Assembly (NCBI RefSeq): GCF_016765655.2
Contig: NZ_CP086106.1
Coordinates: forward strand, 4,019,001 to 4,083,000
Origin: Skermanella mucosa
Lineage (GTDB): Bacteria > Pseudomonadota > Alphaproteobacteria > Azospirillales > Azospirillaceae
Reading direction: 5' to 3'
Length of the DNA stretch: 64,000 nucleotides
Part shown: one piece after another, positions 10,772 through 19,204 of the stretch
Numbering within the stretch: the stretch's first letter is position 1
How the letters are laid out: every line of letters starts with the position of its first letter
Translations under genes and position numbers: made by a program
Notes under the pieces: generated by a model
What the model was told of the DNA's origin: nothing
What the model saw: the letters and a program-made list of their open reading frames with translations, nothing else
The model's database searches: none

Positions 10772-11668
10772 ATGGATCGCCACCACGCCATGAAAGTGAT
10801 GGTGCGCATCGCCGACACGGGCGGCTTCGCCGAGGCGGCGCGACAGCTGCACATGAGCCCGCCGGCCGTCACGCGCGCCGTGGCCGCGCTGGAGGATCTG
10901 ATCGGCGCGCGACTGCTGGTCCGCACCACGCGATCCGTCAAGCTGACCGAGGCAGGGCATCGCTACGTCGAGGACTGCCGCCGCATCCTGGCGGCGATCG
11001 AGCAGGCGGAAGCCTCCGCCGCCGGATCCTTCGCCAAGCCGACCGGGGGGCTGACGGTCACCGCCCCGGTCCAGTTCGGCCAGATGCACATCATGCCGAT
11101 CATGATGGACTTCCTGGAAACCTATCCGGAGGTGACGGGCACGGTGCTGTTGCTGGACCGGGTCACAAACCTGGTGGACGAGGGCATCGACGTCGCGATC
11201 AGGATCGGGCACCTGCCGGATTCGACCCACCGGGCGACCAGGGTCGGAGCGGTGCGCCGGGTGATCTGCGGAGCACCCGCCTATTTCGAGCGCCACGGTG
11301 TTCCGGAACACCCGACCGAGCTCGCCCGGCACCGCGTCATCGCGGTGACCAGCGCCTGGCCATCGCTCGATTGGCGCTTCGGGCCGGGGGGAAAGATCGT
11401 CGCCCACGTCAAGCCGGCCCTGTTCTGCAACTCGAACGCGGCGGGGATCATCGCGGCGCGTGCCGGATGGGGCCTCGCCCGCGTGCTGTCCTACATGATC
11501 GCGCCGGATCTGCTCGACGGCGGCCTCCGGACCATCCTTGACGAGTTCGAGGAGGAGCCGCTGCCGATCCACGTCGTCCACCCCGAAGGTCGCAACGCGT
11601 CGGCCAAGGTGCAGGCGTTCGTCGAGTTCGCGGCTGCGCGGCTGCGCGCGAACCGGGCGATCACCTGA
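10772..11668 (+). CDS. LysR family transcriptional regulator
   Basis: 298 residues. The LysR winged HTH lies at the N-terminus (MKVMVRIADTGGFAEAARQL, then SPPAVTRAVAALE), followed by a periplasmic-binding-protein-like effector domain. The start at 10772 is preceded by AAAGGGGA and gives the standard length; an in-frame ATG at 10577 would add 65 unsupported residues. It diverges from the GST/oxidoreductase operon across about 195 bp and probably regulates it. Confidence 0.9.
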   Translation: MDRHHAMKVMVRIADTGGFAEAARQLHMSPPAVTRAVAALEDLIGARLLVRTTRSVKLTEAGHRYVEDCRRILAAIEQAEASAAGSFAKPTGGLTVTAPVQFGQMHIMPIMMDFLETYPEVTGTVLLLDRVTNLVDEGIDVAIRIGHLPDSTHRATRVGAVRRVICGAPAYFERHGVPEHPTELARHRVIAVTSAWPSLDWRFGPGGKIVAHVKPALFCNSNAAGIIAARAGWGLARVLSYMIAPDLLDGGLRTILDEFEEEPLPIHVVHPEGRNASAKVQAFVEFAAARLRANRAIT

Positions 11669-11760
11669 GAGGCCGGCGAGGTCTCGATCGTCGCGGATGG
11701 AAAGCCGAAGGCGCGGTGGGTGGCGCCCAGCCTTCCGGACATGCCGGAACCGGAGCGTCC

Positions 11761-12876
11761 TTACGGCAGGGGGCCGGTCCTGAACAGGGTCACCCGCACG
11801 CCTCCGTTCGTCACCGGGGCGGACGGCGGCAGGAACCGCAGCAGGGTCGCCCGGGCGAGCGCCGCGTCGCTCGTCACCAGCCCGACCCTCCAGCCGGAGA
11901 AACGCGCCAGAAGCGTCTGCCCGAGGGCGCCGTAGAGAGGGTACAGGGGCTTGCCGTCCCCCATCCGGGTGCCGTAGGGCGGGTTGACGATGACGAGGCC
12001 GGGAGGGCCGGCGGGGGGCGCCAGGTCGCTGATCGCATGGTGCCGGAACTCCGTCAGCTCGGCGACGCCCGCCCGCTCCGCGTTGGCGCGGCTCATGGCG
12101 ACGGCCCCCGCGTCGCGGTCGCTGCCGTAGAACCGGAGGTCGGGCCTGGCCCCGCCGCCGGTCCCGCGCAGGCGCTGCCAGGCCGCCTCGTCGAACCCCG
12201 CGAGCGCCTCGAAGGCGAAGCGGCGCGACCGGCCGGGATGGAGGCCGGCGGCGATCTCCGCCGCTTCGATGACGAAGGTGCCCGACCCGCACATGGGATC
12301 GACGACGGGCTCGGCGCCGTCGTAGCCGCATTGCCGCAGGAAGAGGGAGGCCAGCGATTCCCGCATCGGCGCCTTGTTGACGGCTTCCTTGTGGTTCCGC
12401 TTGTGCAGGGATTCGCCCGACGTGTCGATGCTGACGGTGCAGAGGTCGTCGTCGATGCGCGCCTTGACCTGGATCTCGGCCTCGGCGGAGACGGGGGCGC
12501 CCAGTTCCTCCCGGATCGCCTTCTCGATCCGCTGCGCGGCGGCGCCGGCGTGGTAGATGCGGGAGCCCTTGCAGGACGCCTCGACGCGGACGGGCACGTC
12601 CGGCCGCAGGACGTCGCCCCAGGGCAGCCGGCGCGCCCGCTTGTCGAGTTGGGCCAGGTGGAAGGCCCGGAAGGCGCCTATGCGCGCGAGGACGCGGCTG
12701 GCACCGCGGATCTCCAGGTTCGCCCGCCACACCTCGGGCCAGCCGCCCCTCACCGTCACGCCGCCCTTGACGGCGGTGGGATCCCTGAAACCCTTGGCCT
12801 GCGCCTCCGCGCACAGGACGGGCTCCAGGCCGGGGAATGTCACCAGGAAGATTTCGAAATCGGCGTCCGTGTTCAT
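11761..12876 (-). CDS. Class I SAM-dependent RNA methyltransferase with THUMP domain
   Basis: 371 residues. The N-terminal ferredoxin-like/THUMP part (about residues 1-160) binds RNA. The C-terminal Rossmann methyltransferase carries DPMCGSGTFVIEAA (SAM site) and the catalytic NPPYGTRMG motif typical of base N-methylation. The architecture is that of the RlmL/Trm14 family, so it is probably a 23S rRNA guanine-N2 methyltransferase. Monocistronic, convergent with the LysR gene. Confidence 0.88.
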   Translation of the reverse strand: MNTDADFEIFLVTFPGLEPVLCAEAQAKGFRDPTAVKGGVTVRGGWPEVWRANLEIRGASRVLARIGAFRAFHLAQLDKRARRLPWGDVLRPDVPVRVEASCKGSRIYHAGAAAQRIEKAIREELGAPVSAEAEIQVKARIDDDLCTVSIDTSGESLHKRNHKEAVNKAPMRESLASLFLRQCGYDGAEPVVDPMCGSGTFVIEAAEIAAGLHPGRSRRFAFEALAGFDEAAWQRLRGTGGGARPDLRFYGSDRDAGAVAMSRANAERAGVAELTEFRHHAISDLAPPAGPPGLVIVNPPYGTRMGDGKPLYPLYGALGQTLLARFSGWRVGLVTSDAALARATLLRFLPPSAPVTNGGVRVTLFRTGPLP

Positions 12877-12966
12877 CCCGCCTACATATCGCCCCGGCGC
12901 GCGATCATCGACACCTTTCTCGCGCGATCGTCCCTTGCGCGATCGCTGGGGCGGCTGGACGGGGCT

Positions 12967-13515
12967 TCAGCGCCGATAGAGGGATTCCAGCATCCGGGCG
13001 ATGTTGTCGCGGATCGCCTGTTCGAGCGCGTCCCGCTCCATCAGCACGGGCTCCGGCAGGCCGGCGGTGACCTTCCGCTCGGCGCTCGTGTCGATGTCGG
13101 CGCGCCAGACTTCGGCCGCGGTCCCGGCGTCCCTCAGGACATAGGCGGCGGTGATGCCGATCTCCGTCTCGAAGGGTCCCGGTATGGCCGGCGTCCTCGC
13201 GTTGGAGATCGCCATGTCGAGCCGATAGGTCGGGCGGCTCGCCGCCAGGAGGCCGCGGCTGGCGAGCGTGTTGATCAGTGCCTCCCGCAGATCGGTACGG
13301 GAAATCGCGCCGACGCCGGAGATCTGCCCCGCGGCACTGCCTTGCAGCGTTATCTCGCCGACCTCGATGCCCTGCCGGAGGGTTGCGTCCCTCGGCTGCG
13401 GAGGTTCCTGCGGATCGACGGGGACCACCATCTGCGGCATCCGGGGATGGACCGCGCCGGGCGGAGTCTGACAGGCGGCGAGCATGATGGCGAGGAGAAG
13501 GACGACGTGACGCAT
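12967..13515 (-). CDS. Predicted lipoprotein of unknown function
   Basis: 182 residues. A short hydrophobic signal ends in the lipobox LAAC, so the protein is probably lipid-anchored and faces the periplasm. The mature part is mixed alpha/beta with no motif I recognise; it ends MLESLYRR. Start ATG 13515. Its pattern recalls small LPS- or efflux-associated lipoproteins, but no assignment is justified. Confidence 0.75.
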   Translation of the reverse strand: MRHVVLLLAIMLAACQTPPGAVHPRMPQMVVPVDPQEPPQPRDATLRQGIEVGEITLQGSAAGQISGVGAISRTDLREALINTLASRGLLAASRPTYRLDMAISNARTPAIPGPFETEIGITAAYVLRDAGTAAEVWRADIDTSAERKVTAGLPEPVLMERDALEQAIRDNIARMLESLYRR

Positions 13516-13615
13516 ACCGCACTTGTACACACCGATCCGGGCCTGTCACCCCATCTTTGGGGGAAACCCGAAATCAACCCGGGCGCGGCGTGCCGGGACC
13601 CATCCTGGCGTCGCC

Positions 13616-14575
13616 TCACCCGCCCCTGACGTCCATGGAGAGGACGACCATCGAGAGATAGTCGGAGAGCATGGCCTTGTCCCGGCTTTCCAGGAGGATC
13701 TTGGAAGACACGTTGCCGTTGCCGGTCCTCAGCCCCGGGGTCCGGCTCTCCCAGGCGTCGAGGAACCGGTCCAGGGCGGCGTTCCATCCGGCATCGCTGT
13801 TCCGGCAGAAGATCTTCGACAGCGAGAAGTGGGGCACCTTGCGGAAGGGGGACGGAAGATTCCGCCCCCGGAAGCGGGCCGGCGGCTCTCCCAGGGATTG
13901 GAAGCGGGACTCCAGGGTCCGGCGGAAGTCCCGGAACGTCGCGCCGCCGCTCTCCATGCCGATGGTCACGACCGGGATGCCGAGCAGCGCCACGATCTCG
14001 GCGATCAGGCGGGCGTTCTCCTCCTGGTCGTAGCGAATGGCCCGATCGACCGCGGAATCGCCGACGCCGTCCCTCAGGGTCTGCGTCAGCCCCGCGGTGC
14101 GTGGCGTATGGTAGGAGCTCTTGTTCAGCACCATGACCTTGGACCGGAACGATCCCGGGCCGTAGATCCCGTCGAAGAAGGCGTGCGCCATCCGTCCGGC
14201 GCGCCCCGCCGCGCAGAGATAGACGGAATTCTCCCACTCCCTGCGGCCGGGATTGTCGCCGACCAGGACAAGGTCGGGCAGCGGCCCGCCGTCCGCGGCA
14301 TAGTCCGAGAGATCCCGGTTCTCCACGAACAGGGACGACACGGTGTCCCTCAGGTGCCGCGTCCGCTGCCCGTGGGCGGCGACGATCTCCCGGAACGCCG
14401 CTACCGGGGCGGAGGTCCCGCCGGATGCCGGCGGATCGCCGGGGATGACGGTTGGACGGACCGCGTTCGGACGGTCCGGGGCGGCTGCCCCTTGGCTCGG
14501 ATTACTCAAGATTCCCCCTTCCGCTGCGAGGCGCGCCTTATCTACGGTTCCGGCGACTTCCTTGTCGAGGGGCAT
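13616..14575 (-). CDS. Uracil-DNA-glycosylase-like protein
   Basis: About 319 residues. The block LVLVGDNPGRREWE followed by AAGRAGRM resembles motif I of family-4/5 uracil-DNA glycosylases (VGExPG...GPAGR). Later IPVVTIGMESGGATF and VPHFSLSKIF fall where those enzymes have the second strand and the H-P-S loop. Resemblance is by pattern only; the catalytic residues are not certain. ATG 14575 is one choice; ATG 14599 is also in frame. It diverges from dcd, and both act on uracil or dUTP exclusion if the call is right. Confidence 0.55.
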   Translation of the reverse strand: MPLDKEVAGTVDKARLAAEGGILSNPSQGAAAPDRPNAVRPTVIPGDPPASGGTSAPVAAFREIVAAHGQRTRHLRDTVSSLFVENRDLSDYAADGGPLPDLVLVGDNPGRREWENSVYLCAAGRAGRMAHAFFDGIYGPGSFRSKVMVLNKSSYHTPRTAGLTQTLRDGVGDSAVDRAIRYDQEENARLIAEIVALLGIPVVTIGMESGGATFRDFRRTLESRFQSLGEPPARFRGRNLPSPFRKVPHFSLSKIFCRNSDAGWNAALDRFLDAWESRTPGLRTGNGNVSSKILLESRDKAMLSDYLSMVVLSMDVRGG

Positions 14576-14651
14576 CGATCCGGCTATAGAGAACACCATG
14601 GCAGCGACCGGAGGCATTGCGTTTGCGGTCCCGGCAGAAGGTTCGGAAGGC

Positions 14652-15245
14652 ATGAAACTCTCAGACGTCGATATTGACCGATACCTCGCCGAGGGACGCA
14701 TCCAGATCGACCCGATGCCGACGGAAGGCCAGATCGGCGCCATGTCGGTCGATCTCCAGCTGGGGGACACTTTCCAGGTGTTTCCACCCGGCAAGGCGGC
14801 CTTCGTGGACCTCGCGCCGCCCGTGGGGCATCCCAGCCAAGTGCCGGACAAGCTGATGGACCGGGTACAGATACCCGCCGGGGAGTCGTTCTTCCTGCAT
14901 CCCGGCGAACTGGTGCTGGGCATCACCGTGCAGCGCATCCTGCTGCCGAACGACATCGCCGGCCGCCTCGACGGGCGCAGCAGCCTGGCCCGGCTGGGCC
15001 TGATGGTGCATGCGACGGCGCACACGATCGATCCGGGCTGGAACGGCCGCATCACGCTGGAATTCTTCAACTGCGGCCGCCTGCCGCTGGCGCTGCGGCC
15101 CGGCATGCGCATCTGCGCGCTCAGCTTCGAGACGCTGATGTCGCCGACCTCGAAGCCCTATGCCGCGAGGGCCGACGCCAAGTACCGCGACCAGCTCGAC
15201 CCCCTGCCGAGCCGGATCAACCTGGAGCAGCCGCTCAAGGAATAG
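14652..15245 (+). CDS. dcd: dCTP deaminase
   Basis: 197 residues, the usual Dcd length. The trimeric dUTPase-fold motifs GRSSLARLGLMVH and HTIDPGWNGRITLEF are present, the latter holding the catalytic glutamate, as is the C-terminal tail KYRDQ. It converts dCTP to dUTP for dTMP synthesis. ATG 14652 fits the family; the frame extends upstream without a ribosome site. Its 3' end overlaps the convergent fdsD by 11 nt. Confidence 0.95.
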   Translation: MKLSDVDIDRYLAEGRIQIDPMPTEGQIGAMSVDLQLGDTFQVFPPGKAAFVDLAPPVGHPSQVPDKLMDRVQIPAGESFFLHPGELVLGITVQRILLPNDIAGRLDGRSSLARLGLMVHATAHTIDPGWNGRITLEFFNCGRLPLALRPGMRICALSFETLMSPTSKPYAARADAKYRDQLDPLPSRINLEQPLKE

Positions 15246-15462
15246 CGGCGGTCTTTTCGTCCAGAATGCCCGCCGCCTCGCGGGCGATCTCGTGCAGATC
15301 CTCGCCGCCGGCGGCGGCGTGGTCCAGGAGGCGGCTGCGCATCCGCGGCTCCCAGAAGCTGCGGATATGGGCGGCGGTCTCGGCGACGGCCTCGTCCCTG
15401 GGATAGGACTGGAAGAAGCCGGCGATCTGGTTCGCCATCCGGACCAGTTCTTTCGTATCCAT
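15235..15462 (-). CDS. fdsD: Formate dehydrogenase delta subunit
   Basis: 75 residues. It matches FdsD-type proteins in size, in the opening ELVRMANQIAGFF and in IRSFWEPRMR. ATG 15462 sits 6 nt from a GGGAG site, preferred over the adjacent ATG at 15465. It is the last gene of the fds operon, 37 nt after fdhD. In related systems FdsD is needed for an active complex, probably in cofactor insertion. Confidence 0.9.
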   Translation of the reverse strand: MDTKELVRMANQIAGFFQSYPRDEAVAETAAHIRSFWEPRMRSRLLDHAAAGGEDLHEIAREAAGILDEKTAAIP

Positions 15463-15499
15463 CATGGGCTCCCATGGGCTCCGGTTGAGTGGGGTCGGG

Positions 15500-16291
15500 T
15501 CAGTGGAACAGCATGACGCCGTCACGGCCCGACCGGGCGGCGAGCGTCATGCCGGCGTCCCGCGCGAGGTTCAGGGCCAGCGCGGTCGGGGCCGAGACGG
15601 AGGCCAGCATCGGGATGCCGAAGGTCGCGGCCTTCTGCACCAGCTCGAAGCTGCACCGGCTGCTCATCAGGGCGAAGCCGCCGGACGGGTCGGTGCCCGC
15701 CCTGGCGAGCGCGCCGACCAGCTTGTCCAGCGCGTTGTGCCGGCCGACATCCTCCCGCGCCATCAGGATCCGACCGTCGGGATCGCACCAGGCGGCGGCA
15801 TGGAGCGAGCGGTTCGCGCGGTTCATCGGCTGGTGGTCCGGCAGCCGGGCGAAGGCCGCCGCGATCGCCGCCACCGACGGGGCGAAGGACGCCGTCACCC
15901 GGCGCGGCCGGCGCACCGCGCTGGCGAGGCTGCTCACCCCGCAGAGACCGCAGCCGCTGCGGCCCTCCATGGTGCGCCGCCGCTTCACCCCGTCCAGCAG
16001 GTGCCGCCGGTCCACCGCCATGGACAGGACGATCCCCTCCGCCTCCTCCCTGATGGTGACGCCCTCGATCTCGGCGGCGGCGCCGACGATCTCCTCGCAC
16101 AGGCTGAATCCCAGCGCGAAATCCTCCAGGTCGGCCGGCGTCGCCATCATCACGGCGTGGGACCGCTTGTTGTACTCGAACGCCACCGGGACCTCCTCGG
16201 CGACCAGCCAGACCGTCCCGGCCGGGCCGACGCCGTCGGCGGGACGGGAATGCGCGTGGCCCGATACCGGGTCCAGCACGGGGTTAGACAT
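15500..16291 (-). CDS. fdhD: Formate dehydrogenase accessory sulfurtransferase FdhD
   Basis: 263 residues with the signature FALGFSLCEEI, the conserved sulfur-carrying Cys pair in RSGCGLCG, and the nucleotide-binding ILMAREDVGRHNALDKLVG. FdhD transfers sulfur from IscS to the Mo-bisMGD cofactor before insertion into the dehydrogenase. It is the fdsC position of fdsGBACD operons, 12 nt after fdsA. Confidence 0.95.
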   Translation of the reverse strand: MSNPVLDPVSGHAHSRPADGVGPAGTVWLVAEEVPVAFEYNKRSHAVMMATPADLEDFALGFSLCEEIVGAAAEIEGVTIREEAEGIVLSMAVDRRHLLDGVKRRRTMEGRSGCGLCGVSSLASAVRRPRRVTASFAPSVAAIAAAFARLPDHQPMNRANRSLHAAAWCDPDGRILMAREDVGRHNALDKLVGALARAGTDPSGGFALMSSRCSFELVQKAATFGIPMLASVSAPTALALNLARDAGMTLAARSGRDGVMLFH

Positions 16292-16303
16292 CTCGCGCCC
16301 TCC

Positions 16304-19138
16304 CTATTCCGCCGCCACGCCGGCCGCTCCGGTCCGCCGGAGCTGCCAGTCAGAAGGCTGGTTGCTGCGGGTCACCTGAACCGCCGTCACCTTGTATTCG
16401 GGGCAGTTGGTCGCCCAGTCGGAGTTGTCGGTAGTGACCACGTTGGCGCCCGTCACCGGATGGTGGAACGTGGTGTAGACCACGCCCTGGGGCATGCGGT
16501 CGGAAATGCGGGCGCGCAGCGTCGTCCCGCCGATCCGGCTGGCCAGCGACACCAGGTCGCCGTCCTGGATCCCGCGCTGCTCGGCGTCGTGCGAATGGAT
16601 CTCCAGCACGTCCTCCGGGTGCCAGGCGACATTGTCCGTCCTGCGGGTCTGGGCGCCGACATTGTAGTGGCTGAGGATGCGCCCCGTGGTCAGGATCAGC
16701 GGGTACCAGCGGGACGCGCGTTCCGGCGTCGCCACGTATTCGGTGATCATGAAGCGGCCCTTGCCGCGCACGAAGCCGTCGCCGTGCATGATCGGCGTGC
16801 CCTCGGGTGCGGCGTCGGTGCAGGGCCATTGCACGCTGCCCAGCCGGTCGAGCCGGTCGAAGCTGACGCCCTGGAAGGTCGGGGTCAGGCGCGCGATCTC
16901 GTCCATGATCTCCGACGCCTTGTCGTAATGCATGGGATAGCCCATCGCCGAGGCCAGCTCGGCGACCACCTGCCACTCCTGCTTGCCGGTCTTGGACGGC
17001 ATCACCGGGCGGACCCGGTTGATCCGGCGTTCCGCGTTGGTGAAGGTGCCGTCCTTCTCCAGGAACGAGGTGCCGGGGAGGAACACGTGGGCGAAGGCCG
17101 CCGTCTCGTTCAGGAACAGGTCCTGCACGATTACGATCTCCATCGCGCGCAGGGCGGCGGTCACGTGCTGGGTGTTGGGGTCGGACTGGGCGATGTCCTC
17201 GCCCTGGACGAACAGGCCCTTGAAGCTCCCCTCCCCTTCTGCGCCGGGAACGGCGGCGTCGAACATGTTGGGGATGCGCAGGCCCGGCTCGGCGTCCAGG
17301 GCGGCCCCCCATTCCCGTTCGAACAGGCTGCGCACCCCGTCGTCGGAGACGTGGCGGTAGCCGGTCAGCTCGTGCGGGAAGGAGCCCATGTCGCAGGAGC
17401 CCTGGACGTTGTTCTGCCCGCGCAGGGGGCTGACGCCGACGCCGTCGCGGCCGATATTGCCGGTCAGCATCGCCAGGTTCGCCATGCCCATCACGGCGGT
17501 GGATCCCTGGCTGTGCTCGGTCACGCCCAGGCCGTAATAGATCGCGGCGTTGCCGCCGGTGGCGTAGAGGCGGGCCGCGGCGCGCATCTCCGCCGCCGGG
17601 ACGCCGGTATATTGCTCGACCGCCTCCGGGCTGTGCCGCGGGTCGCCGATGAAGGTCTCCCACCGGGCGAACTCCAGCGCGTCGCACCGATCGGCCATGA
17701 AGGCGTGGTTCGCCAGCCCCTCGGTCACGATGACATGGGCGATCGCGTTCAGGGCCGCGACGTTGCTGCCGGGTCGGAGTTGGAGGTGGTGCGCGGCGGC
17801 GACATGGGGGCTGCGTACCAGGTCGATCCGGCGCGGATCCATGACGATCAGCTTGGCCCCCTGGCGGAGCCGCCGCTTCATGCGCGACCCGAAGACCGGA
17901 TGGCCGTCGGTGGGGTTGGCGCCGATCACCAGGATGACGTCGGCATGGTCCACGCTCCGGAAGTCCTGGGTGCCGGCCGAGGTGCCGAAGGTCTGCTTGA
18001 GCCCGTATCCGGTGGGCGAGTGGCATACCCGCGCGCAGGTATCGACGTTGTTGTTGCCGAAGGCGGCGCGGATCATCTTCTGGACGACATAGACCTCCTC
18101 GTTGGTGCAACGGGACGAGGTGATGCCGCCGATCGAGCGCCGGCCGTGGCGCGCCTGGACGTCGCGCAGGCGGGACGCGGCGTAGCCGATGGCCTCGTCC
18201 CACGAGACGGTCCGCCAGGGATCGTCGATGGTCTCCCGGATCATGGGCTTCATCCGGCGGTCGGGGTGCGTGGCATAGCCCCAGGCGAAGCGGCCCTTGA
18301 CGCAGGAATGCCCCTCGTTGGCCCCGCCGTCCTTGTGCGGCACCATGCGGACCACCGTGGTGCCCTGCATCTCCGCCTTGAAGGAGCAGCCGACGCCGCA
18401 ATAGGCGCAGGTCGTGATGATGCTGTGCTCGCCCTGTCCCTGGGCGATGACCGACTTTTCCATCAGGGTCGCGGTCGGGCAGGCCTGCACGCAGGCGCCG
18501 CACGAGACGCATTCGGAGTCCATGAAGCTTTCCAGCGCCCCGGCCGACACCTTGCTGTCGAAGCCGCGGCCGTCGATGGTCAGGGCGAAGGTACCCTGGA
18601 CCTCGCCGCAGGCCCGCACGCAGCGGGAGCAGGCGATGCATTTCGACGGGTCGAAGGTGAAGTACGGGTTGCTCTCGTCCTTCTCCGCCTTCAGGTGGTT
18701 CGCGCCGTCGAAGCCGTAGCGCACGCTGCGCAGCCCGACCGCGCCGGCCATGTCCTGGAGCTCGCAGGCGCCGTTGGCCGGGCAGGTCAGGCAGTCCAGC
18801 GGATGGTCGGAGATGTAGAGCTCCATCACCCCGCGCCGCAGCCGGCCGAGCCGGTTGTTCTGGGTCGAGACCTTCATGCCGGGGGAGACCGGCGTGGTGC
18901 AGGAGGCCGGCGTGCCGCGCCTGCCCTCGATCTCCACCATGCACAGCCGGCAGGAGCCGAAGGGCTCGACGGAATCGGTGGCGCACAGCTTGGGGATGTT
19001 GATGCCGGCCTCGGCGGCGGCGCGCATCACCGAGGTCCCTTCGGGAACGGTCACGCTGCGCCCGTCGATGTCGAGGGTCACCAGCGCTTCCGAGCGTCGC
19101 GCCGGGGTGCCGTAATCGATGTCCTGGATCGACGACAT
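16304..19138 (-). CDS. fdsA: NAD-dependent formate dehydrogenase, molybdenum catalytic subunit
   Basis: 944 residues. The N-terminus carries a [2Fe-2S] site (C52, C63, C66, C80), a His-ligated [4Fe-4S] (H112, C116, C119, C125) and two ferredoxin [4Fe-4S] sites (C167-C177 and C210-C220). The molybdopterin part has a proximal [4Fe-4S] (C244, C247, C251, C279) and ARVCHSPTG, with C372 the predicted Mo ligand and H373 the conserved catalytic His. It oxidises formate to CO2 and passes electrons to FdsBG for NAD+ reduction. TTAAGGAG precedes the ATG. Confidence 0.96.
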   Translation of the reverse strand: MSSIQDIDYGTPARRSEALVTLDIDGRSVTVPEGTSVMRAAAEAGINIPKLCATDSVEPFGSCRLCMVEIEGRRGTPASCTTPVSPGMKVSTQNNRLGRLRRGVMELYISDHPLDCLTCPANGACELQDMAGAVGLRSVRYGFDGANHLKAEKDESNPYFTFDPSKCIACSRCVRACGEVQGTFALTIDGRGFDSKVSAGALESFMDSECVSCGACVQACPTATLMEKSVIAQGQGEHSIITTCAYCGVGCSFKAEMQGTTVVRMVPHKDGGANEGHSCVKGRFAWGYATHPDRRMKPMIRETIDDPWRTVSWDEAIGYAASRLRDVQARHGRRSIGGITSSRCTNEEVYVVQKMIRAAFGNNNVDTCARVCHSPTGYGLKQTFGTSAGTQDFRSVDHADVILVIGANPTDGHPVFGSRMKRRLRQGAKLIVMDPRRIDLVRSPHVAAAHHLQLRPGSNVAALNAIAHVIVTEGLANHAFMADRCDALEFARWETFIGDPRHSPEAVEQYTGVPAAEMRAAARLYATGGNAAIYYGLGVTEHSQGSTAVMGMANLAMLTGNIGRDGVGVSPLRGQNNVQGSCDMGSFPHELTGYRHVSDDGVRSLFEREWGAALDAEPGLRIPNMFDAAVPGAEGEGSFKGLFVQGEDIAQSDPNTQHVTAALRAMEIVIVQDLFLNETAAFAHVFLPGTSFLEKDGTFTNAERRINRVRPVMPSKTGKQEWQVVAELASAMGYPMHYDKASEIMDEIARLTPTFQGVSFDRLDRLGSVQWPCTDAAPEGTPIMHGDGFVRGKGRFMITEYVATPERASRWYPLILTTGRILSHYNVGAQTRRTDNVAWHPEDVLEIHSHDAEQRGIQDGDLVSLASRIGGTTLRARISDRMPQGVVYTTFHHPVTGANVVTTDNSDWATNCPEYKVTAVQVTRSNQPSDWQLRRTGAAGVAAE

Positions 19139-19156
19139 GGTCTGCTCCTTAATCCT

Positions 19157-19204
19157 GTCACTGGGCCGGTCGCCCGGCCGGTCACTGGGCCGGTCACTCG
19201 GCCG
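19157..19204. repeat. Four 12-bp tandem repeats between fdsB and fdsA
   Basis: Four back-to-back 12-mers of the form GTCACTGGGCCG start at 19157, 19169, 19181 and 19193. Copy 2 has GTCGCCCGGCCG and copy 4 GTCACTCGGCCG. The last copy overlaps the fdsB stop codon. The unit is a multiple of three and fills most of the fdsB-fdsA spacer, so copy number could alter coupling between the two genes. Confidence 0.75.
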
